This document shows positions 1-7,101 of a stretch of 13,650 bases of DNA, piece after piece. The stretch is from NCBI GenBank assembly GCA_030603605.1, contig JAUVXN010000027.1, positions 1-13,650 of the forward strand, written 5' to 3'. The DNA comes from Dehalococcoidales bacterium (GTDB lineage: Bacteria; Chloroflexota; Dehalococcoidia; Dehalococcoidales; RBG-16-60-22). The position numbers and the translations under genes are program-made. Under the pieces are notes generated by a model. The model did no database searches, was not told where the DNA came from, and saw only the letters and a list, made by a program, of their open reading frames with translations. Positions within the stretch are counted from its first letter, which is position 1. Each line of letters begins with the position of its first letter.

Positions 1-1
1 A

Positions 2-310
2 AATAAGAAGATTATTAAGAAACTAAGGGAAGCTGGAGTTCGACTGGAGGAAGCCGCAGTTAAGCGAGAAGTGTTCCCTCTAACTGATACGGAGTTCGTC
101 ATTACCGGCACACTGGAGTCCTCCAGCAGGCAGGAAGCAGAGGCAAAGATAAAAGCCCTCGGCGGCTCAACTGGAAGCAGTGTTACCCAGAAGACCACCC
201 ATATCGTGGTAGGCGCCGACCCCGGTTCAAAGCTAGCCAAAGCCCGGAGTCTGGGCATCAAGCAACTTAATGAAGAAGAATTCCTCCAGCTTCTGAGGCA
301 GGCAAGCTGA
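2..310 (+). CDS. ligA: NAD-dependent DNA ligase, C-terminal end with BRCT domain (partial, 5' end outside window)
   Basis: Reading frame is open from the window edge to TGA at 308-310, so only the last ~102 residues are present. The first residues (NKKIIKKLREAGVRLEE...) look like the end of the helix-hairpin-helix domain and the linker. They are followed by a BRCT domain beginning FVITGTLES, with the typical ALGGSTGSSVTQKTTHIVVG core and a closing helix (LNEEEFLQLL). In bacterial LigA this domain ends the protein and contributes to DNA binding. The enzyme seals nicks using NAD+ during replication and repair. A GTG at 71 could start a short free BRCT protein, but the open frame upstream reads as coherent ligase sequence, so an internal start is unlikely. 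One base separates its stop from pth, indicating co-transcription. The catalytic domain cannot be seen here. Confidence 0.88.
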   Translation, partial: NKKIIKKLREAGVRLEEAAVKREVFPLTDTEFVITGTLESSSRQEAEAKIKALGGSTGSSVTQKTTHIVVGADPGSKLAKARSLGIKQLNEEEFLQLLRQAS

Positions 311-311
311 T

Positions 312-893
312 ATGAAATTAATCGTAGGCCTGGGCAATCCGGGGCGGATTTATGACCATAACCGTCATAACATCGGCTTTATGTGCGTTAGTCACTTCGC
401 CAGGACACAGGGCATCCGGTTTGACAAAAAGCAAGGTCAAGCCCGGACTGGCACAGGCGAGGCCGCTGGCAACAAGCTGATAGTGGCCAGACCTCAGACT
501 CATATGAATTTAAGCGGCGAGTCGGTAATTCGGCTGGTGAACAAGTTTAATATCAGCCTCAATAGCCTCATTGTCATTCATGACGACCTTGACCTTCCTC
601 TGGGTAAAATTCGCCTGAGTCAGGGCAGCAGTTCCGGCGGACACAAAGGAATTGATTCCATCATTACCCATCTGGGAAGTCAGGACTTTACTCGTATCAG
701 GGTGGGCATCGGACGACCGCCCATGATTGAAGGCTCTGCCGAAGACAGGGAAGCCGATGTTGTCGCCTATGTGCTCAATGATTTCACCACTGAGGAAAAG
801 AAGGTCATCACTGAGATGATACCCAAAGTCAGCGAAGCTATCCTCTGCTTGCTTAACGAGGGGCTGACGGCAGCCATGAATAAGTACAACTAG
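312..893 (+). CDS. pth: Peptidyl-tRNA hydrolase
   Basis: A 193-aa protein of normal length for bacterial Pth, which cleaves the ester bond of peptidyl-tRNAs that drop off ribosomes and so recycles tRNA. The N-terminus has the family signature LIVGLGNPG (residues 3-11) followed by YDHNRHNIGF. His19 corresponds to the catalytic histidine (E. coli His20). The conserved Asn is Asn66 in QTHMNLSG (most homologues have Tyr where His64 is here). Asp92 in VIHDDLDLPLGKIRL is the catalytic partner Asp, and His111 lies in GGHKGI. All key residues are therefore present. The ATG lies one base after the ligA stop, so translation is probably coupled, and there is no separate promoter. It is probably the last gene of its transcript, because hairpins lie downstream at 931-989. 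Confidence 0.96.
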   Translation: MKLIVGLGNPGRIYDHNRHNIGFMCVSHFARTQGIRFDKKQGQARTGTGEAAGNKLIVARPQTHMNLSGESVIRLVNKFNISLNSLIVIHDDLDLPLGKIRLSQGSSSGGHKGIDSIITHLGSQDFTRIRVGIGRPPMIEGSAEDREADVVAYVLNDFTTEEKKVITEMIPKVSEAILCLLNEGLTAAMNKYN

Positions 894-930
894 TTCATTG
901 CGAGAATGCTTGTTGACCTCACCCCCTTTA

Positions 931-958
931 TCCCCCTCTCCTTAAAAGGAGAGGGGGA
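931..958. repeat. Perfect 13-bp inverted repeat (CCCCCTCTCCTT hairpin)
   Basis: TCCCCCTCTCCTT at 931-943 pairs perfectly with AAGGAGAGGGGGA at 946-958 across AA. In RNA the inner A-T pairs would open to give a slightly larger loop. It lies 38 bases after the pth stop. It lacks a following T-run, so it looks more like a structural repeat or mRNA-stabilising stem than a classic terminator. Confidence 0.7.
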
Positions 959-968
959 AGAATATTAG

Positions 969-995
969 AAGAGAGGCTTCGCCTCTCTTTGACTC
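969..995 (+). terminator. Possible rho-independent terminator downstream of ligA-pth
   Basis: AAGAGAGGC (969-977) and GCCTCTCTT (981-989) form a 9-bp perfect stem with a TTC loop, followed by the short T-rich stretch TTGACTC. The hairpin is strong but the U-tract is short and interrupted. It may instead be an internal part of the surrounding MITE-like element that also happens to terminate ligA-pth transcripts. Confidence 0.4.
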
Positions 996-1100
996 TCTTT
1001 GCTCTGAATTAATAATGTGGGGGGTGTTTAAGAGGAGGTGAGGTCACCATAAATCCCAAGGGAAGGGAGTCAGAGAGATAGGTCCTTAAACAATCACACT

Positions 1101-1130
1101 TTGCCAGAGTCCATACTCAAGTGATATAAT
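1101..1130 (+). promoter_or_regulatory. Sigma70-type promoter for the TIGR00725-eno-hgdB-gap cluster
   Basis: The -35 box TTGCCA (1101-1106, 5 of 6 consensus) and perfect -10 box TATAAT (1125-1130) are separated by 18 bp. A start site near 1137 would leave only ~11 nt before the ATG at 1148, with no Shine-Dalgarno in it, so the first gene may be translated from a very short leader. Confidence 0.65.
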
Positions 1131-1147
1131 CCCTATACATCTAATGT

Positions 1148-2964
<1,817 letters not shown>

Positions 2965-2971
2965 AGCTCTT

Positions 2972-3994
2972 ATGAATAAAATCGGTATTACCACCACCGT
3001 TCCCATAGAAATACTGCTTGCTGCTGACTATCAGCCGGTTGACCTGAATAATGTCTTCATTAATGACCCCAACCCGGAACGACTGGTTAATATTGCCGAG
3101 AAGTCGGGCTTCCCCCTGAACTGCTGTAGCTGGATTAAGGGAATCTACGGAGTATGTATGGACTACGGAATTAATACCGTCCTCTGCGTTACCACTGGCG
3201 ATTGCTCCAATACCATTATGTTAATGGAAGTGCTCAAGCTTAAAGGGATTAAGACTATACCCTTCGCCTACCCTGACCAGCCTGCTCCTCAACGAATGCA
3301 GTCTACCCTACAGGCTTTAGCCGAGACCCTGGGCACCACACTGGAAGCGGCTAACACAATTAGAAGTGAACTTCAGCCAAGTCGCAACCTAGCCTTGGAA
3401 CTCGACCGGCTTACCTGGAGAGACGGTCTGGTCAGTGGCTGGGAAAACCACCTGTGGCTGGTTTCTACTTCTGATTTCAATCAAGACCACCATAGATACT
3501 ACTCTCAGTTACAAAGGTTATTGGCCGATTGCCGCCAGCGCCAGCCTTATCCACCAGACTTTTTAAGACTGGCATACATCGGTGTACCTTCTGTTTATGG
3601 ACGTGACCTTTATCACTACATAGAGAGTAACAACGCCAGGGTGGTATTCAATGAAATTCAACGCCAGTTTGCCATGCCCGAGCCTGGAGGCTCACTGGCT
3701 GAGCAGTACTCCAACTATACTTACCCCTACTCCATATATGAGCGGGTGAAGGATATCACCACTGAGCTCCGCCGGCGGCAGTCTGACGGGGTTATTCACT
3801 ACGTCCAGGCATTCTGCCACCGAGGCATTGGCGATATTATCTTTCGAGATGCTATTGACTTGCCTACCTTGACTCTGGAGGGAAACGATGATTTTTTCTT
3901 AACTCAGCATACCAAAACGCGAGTCGAGGCCTTTCTTGATATGCTACAGCGGCGTCGGCGAAGCTTAAAATATAGTCAGCAAGCCATCGGCTAA
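2972..3994 (+). CDS. 2-hydroxyacyl-CoA dehydratase-like protein (HgdB/COG1775 family, PF06050-type)
   Basis: A 340-aa protein resembling the D-component subunits of 2-hydroxyacyl-CoA dehydratases, which bind a [4Fe-4S] cluster and perform radical dehydration when activated by an ATPase partner. Cysteines likely to serve as cluster ligands are Cys51-Cys52 in LNCCSWIKG, Cys78 in TTGDCSNT and Cys282 in QAFCHRG. The closing block LTLEGNDDF...TKTRVEAFLDML (residues 301-325) matches the family's usual TRxEAFxEM ending. It follows eno by 7 bases and precedes gap by 38, so it is probably co-transcribed with glycolytic genes. No second dehydratase subunit and no HgdC-type ATPase activator are encoded nearby, so a classical dehydratase role is doubtful. 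It may be one of the stand-alone members of unknown function. Family assignment is fairly sure, substrate unknown. Confidence 0.75.
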   Translation: MNKIGITTTVPIEILLAADYQPVDLNNVFINDPNPERLVNIAEKSGFPLNCCSWIKGIYGVCMDYGINTVLCVTTGDCSNTIMLMEVLKLKGIKTIPFAYPDQPAPQRMQSTLQALAETLGTTLEAANTIRSELQPSRNLALELDRLTWRDGLVSGWENHLWLVSTSDFNQDHHRYYSQLQRLLADCRQRQPYPPDFLRLAYIGVPSVYGRDLYHYIESNNARVVFNEIQRQFAMPEPGGSLAEQYSNYTYPYSIYERVKDITTELRRRQSDGVIHYVQAFCHRGIGDIIFRDAIDLPTLTLEGNDDFFLTQHTKTRVEAFLDMLQRRRRSLKYSQQAIG

Positions 3995-4020
3995 AGGAAG
4001 CGGCTGCGCAAAAATTGCTA

Positions 4021-4026
4021 AGGAGG
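4021..4026 (+). promoter_or_regulatory. Strong Shine-Dalgarno for gap
   Basis: AGGAGG lies 6 bases before the ATG at 4033, the best-matching ribosome binding site in the glycolytic cluster. This fits high GAPDH expression and fixes the gap start. Confidence 0.8.
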
Positions 4027-4029
4027 TAG

Positions 4030-5046
<1,017 letters not shown>

Positions 5047-5159
5047 CTGATAACAGACACTTAAACGAGAAGAGATTTTAGAAAGGAGCCTCGTCGCTCT
5101 CTCCTCTGCGTTCACCTTCTCCTCAACAAGTGAAGGCAGTCAGAAGGATAAGTAGCCAG

Positions 5160-5217
5160 ATAGTACTATTGATAAAAATTGACATTACCGGGTGAGGATG
5201 CCTAAAATAGTACAATT
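5160..5217. repeat. Two copies of an ATAGTAC-containing 11-mer flanking a promoter
   Basis: ATAGTACTATT (5160-5170, containing the perfect palindrome ATAGTACTAT) and ATAGTACAATT (5207-5217) match at 10 of 11 positions. They sit on either side of the promoter of the first FtsZ-like gene, 47 bp apart, the second overlapping the end of the -10 box. They could be operator half-sites. Chance occurrence in AT-rich promoter DNA is possible. Confidence 0.3.
5179..5208 (+). promoter_or_regulatory. Promoter of the first FtsZ-like gene
   Basis: Perfect -35 TTGACA (5179-5184), 18-bp spacer, -10 TAAAAT (5203-5208). The extended context TTGACATT...TAAAATAGT is shared with the promoter of the second paralogue at 9347-9376. 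The start codon follows 30 bases after the -10 box, with AAAGGTGAG as the ribosome binding site (5228-5236). Confidence 0.75.
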
Positions 5218-5237
5218 ACCTCGCACAAAGGTGAGAA

Positions 5238-6413
5238 ATGAAATTAGTAGTTGTGGGTTTCGGCCAATGTGGTGGCAGGATTGCTGACGAGTTTGCTCGA
5301 TTGAATAGAAAAGCACGTGGGCAGCGTGGTATTGATATAGTTAGCGGAGCCTTTGCCGTTAACACTGATGTTGCTGACCTGAGTGGACTAACCAGCATAA
5401 AGCCCGACTACCAGCACCGAATCCTTATCGGAGGTCGCAAGACCGGCGGGCACGGCGTCGGCAAGATAAATGAACTGGGAGCTGAGATAGCCAGAGAAGA
5501 CGGCGATAAGGTCATAGATAACGTAAGAGCAGACAAGCGATTCGCTGAGGCGGATGCTTTTCTGCTTATCGCTGGTGCTGCTGGCGGCACCGGTTCTGGA
5601 GCAATATCAGTGATATCACAACACATAAAGGAACGCTACGTAGATAAGCCAGTATATAACCTTATTGTCCTTCCATTTGAGCATGAAGAGGCAACAGAGG
5701 AAAGAACTATATATAATGCCGCCACCTGTCTTAAATCGGCTTATTTGGTGGCTGATGCGATATTCCTTGTTGATAATCAAAGGTATGTCATGAAAGATTC
5801 ATCGCTTAGAAGTAACTTGGCTAAAATCAATGCCACAATAGCCGCGCCATTTTACAACTTACTCTGTGCCGGTGAGGAGAAAAAGCACAAATACATCGGG
5901 GCAAAAATACTTGATGCCGGTGATATAATACAGACTGTGACCGGATGGACAGTTATAGGCTATGGAAAAACGCAGATTTCATTTGCCAAAGTTCTCTTTA
6001 AACGAGCACGTGATTTCAGAAATAAGGCTACTGAAGCCCAAAAGGGAATGCAAGCCATGGATGAAGCGATAACTGGATTATCACTCAAGTGCAACCCCGT
6101 AGATTCAAAGAGAGCTCTATATCTCGTCTCGGCGCCAGCCAAGGAAATGAATATGGACTTGATTAAAGAACTCGGTACTTATATAAAAGGTCTAGCCCCG
6201 GAGGCGGTAATAAGGAGTGGCGATTACCCCCGGGAAAGAGGCTCTCTGGATGTTACCGTAATTCTGTCTGAACTCAGCGATGTAGAAAGGGTCAGGGACT
6301 ACTTTACCAAAACAATCAGCCTCATTTCTACTCTTAAAAAGAGGCATGAAGGAGTAGAAAGTAAATATAAAGGAATTGAGATTACCCTAAAGGATATTCC
6401 CTCCTTATTATAG
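5238..6413 (+). CDS. FtsZ/tubulin-like GTPase, paralogue 1
   Basis: A 391-aa protein of the tubulin/FtsZ superfamily. The GTP-binding fold shows T1 GFGQCGGRIADEF (residues 7-19), VNTDVADL (41-48, T2-like), RKTGGHGVGK (67-76, T3) and the tubulin signature AGGTGSG (115-121, T4). T5-like LPFEHEE (145-151) and LVDNQRY (177-183) follow. ILDAGDI (224-230) aligns with the FtsZ T7 loop NxDxxD, keeping both aspartates (Asp226, Asp229) but with Ile224 where FtsZ has Asn. A GTPase/activation domain follows, then a variable stretch and the C-terminus KDIPSLL, similar to the FtsZ C-terminal peptide core. The predicted role is a GTP-dependent cytoplasmic filament. It is shorter and more divergent than a typical cell-division FtsZ and stands apart from any dcw genes, so it is probably not the main FtsZ. 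It has its own promoter, and transcription runs toward the convergent coiled-coil genes. Confidence 0.85.
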   Translation: MKLVVVGFGQCGGRIADEFARLNRKARGQRGIDIVSGAFAVNTDVADLSGLTSIKPDYQHRILIGGRKTGGHGVGKINELGAEIAREDGDKVIDNVRADKRFAEADAFLLIAGAAGGTGSGAISVISQHIKERYVDKPVYNLIVLPFEHEEATEERTIYNAATCLKSAYLVADAIFLVDNQRYVMKDSSLRSNLAKINATIAAPFYNLLCAGEEKKHKYIGAKILDAGDIIQTVTGWTVIGYGKTQISFAKVLFKRARDFRNKATEAQKGMQAMDEAITGLSLKCNPVDSKRALYLVSAPAKEMNMDLIKELGTYIKGLAPEAVIRSGDYPRERGSLDVTVILSELSDVERVRDYFTKTISLISTLKKRHEGVESKYKGIEITLKDIPSLL

Positions 6414-6484
6414 TTGCCCAGCCCAAGCCCATTAAGTAACAGCGTATCAGCTAACTATGTAATCTGAATGAAGGACTTCCTCTC

Positions 6485-7042
6485 TTACCTTGAGAGTTTA
6501 GAATAGATATTCCAGGCTTGATCTATAGTCTCTTCACGCAGTTGCCAGGCTTGTTCTGCAGCTTCCTCTCGCTTTTGCCAGGCTTCTTCTATGCTCGCTT
6601 CACAGGCTCTCTCGGCTTGCTCTTTTGCCTTCTTAACAGCCTTTTCAGCTTGCGTTATAGCTTCGTCGCGGGCTTTTAGGACTTGCGTTATAGCTTCGTC
6701 GCGGGCTTTTAGGGCCTCCCTTATATTCTCATCACAAGCATTCTTGGCTTGTTGTTCTGCCCTCTTATAGGCCTTTGCTATTTGCTGTTCGTTCACCCTA
6801 TAAGCGCTTGCCACTTGCCGTTGAGCTTCCATATAGGCCGCATATGCTTTCTCAGCTTGCCCTAGAACCTCATCAAGTGGTCGCGCAACCTGCTCTTCGG
6901 CTTCCTTAGCAACCAGCTCGACTTGCTCTTCAGCTTCCTCGGCGGCCTGCTCCACCTGCTCTTGAACTTCTTCAAGTGGTTGCACAGTTTCCCCTTCAGC
7001 TTCCTCACTAGCTTTCTTAGCCTGCTTCCTTGGATCCGTCAT
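6485..7042 (-). CDS. Small hendecad-repeat coiled-coil protein (185 aa), unknown function
   Basis: A highly charged 185-aa protein, almost entirely predicted helix, with no signal peptide or membrane segment. It opens with a short polar N-terminus (MTDPRKQAKK) and an acidic E/Q/A-rich stretch (residues 13-60). It then shows clear 11-residue periodicity: Tyr70, Tyr81 and Tyr92 are each 11 apart, ALKARDEAITQ and VLKARDEAITQ are adjacent 11-mers (110-131), and Trp155, Trp166 and Trp177 are again 11 apart at the C-terminus. This fits a right-handed or near-straight hendecad coiled coil. It lies 59 bp downstream of the 697-aa coiled-coil gene on the same strand, probably in one transcript, and has an exceptional ribosome binding site. 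It converges on FtsZ-like gene 1. No enzymatic domain was recognised; the role is inferred to be structural or an adaptor. Confidence 0.8.
   Translation of the reverse strand: MTDPRKQAKKASEEAEGETVQPLEEVQEQVEQAAEEAEEQVELVAKEAEEQVARPLDEVLGQAEKAYAAYMEAQRQVASAYRVNEQQIAKAYKRAEQQAKNACDENIREALKARDEAITQVLKARDEAITQAEKAVKKAKEQAERACEASIEEAWQKREEAAEQAWQLREETIDQAWNIYSKLSR
6649..6713 (-). repeat. Perfect 32-bp tandem direct repeat inside the small coiled-coil gene
   Basis: Bases 6649-6680 and 6682-6713 are identical over 32 positions, with a period of 33 bp, equal to one 11-residue unit. They encode the two LKARDEAITQ repeats. Identity down to synonymous positions indicates a recent in-frame duplication or continuing homogenisation. 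Confidence 0.9.
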
Positions 7043-7047
7043 AGGAT

Positions 7048-7056
7048 ACCTCCTTT
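7048..7056 (-). promoter_or_regulatory. Near-perfect Shine-Dalgarno of the small coiled-coil gene
   Basis: Read on the minus strand this is AAAGGAGGT, a nine-base match to the anti-SD, placed 5 bases before the ATG at 7042. It is the strongest ribosome binding site seen in the window and predicts that the 185-aa protein is made at a high level. Confidence 0.85.
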
Positions 7057-7101
7057 ACCAATTTTGTTGATACACTGCCCAATGATTAACCTCTCACCCA
7101 A

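Larger units (their letters stand above)
911..1049. mobile_element. MITE-like element with terminal inverted repeats and two internal hairpins
   Basis: TGACCTCACC at 914-923 is perfectly repeated in inverse orientation as GGTGAGGTCA at 1037-1046. Imperfect pairing extends the arms to 911-929 and 1031-1049. Between them are two strong hairpins (931-958 and 969-989). There is no ORF inside. Terminal inverted repeats, small size (~139 bp), folding potential and an intergenic position resemble a non-autonomous MITE or a REP/BIME-type repeat. No clear target-site duplication is visible. Multi-copy status cannot be tested within this window. Confidence 0.45.

Noticed and set aside
71..310. Free-standing BRCT protein starting at GTG 71
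   Set aside because: The same frame is open to the window edge with sequence fitting the LigA linker, so it is the end of ligA.
5047..5178. Terminator after gap (AGGAG/CTCCT at 5084-5105 and TTCAC/GTGAA around 5111-5135)
   Set aside because: Stems are only 5 bp with long loops and no T-run, so not called.
5238..6413. Main cell-division FtsZ
   Set aside because: No ftsA/ftsQ/mur neighbours, T7 asparagine missing, divergent sequence and a close duplicate. It is better described as an FtsZ/tubulin-like paralogue; the division FtsZ is expected elsewhere.
6414..6484. Bidirectional terminator between the convergent FtsZ-like and small coiled-coil genes
   Set aside because: Only a weak CTCTC/GAGAG stem (6480-6496) overlapping the coiled-coil stop codon, without a U-tract on either strand.
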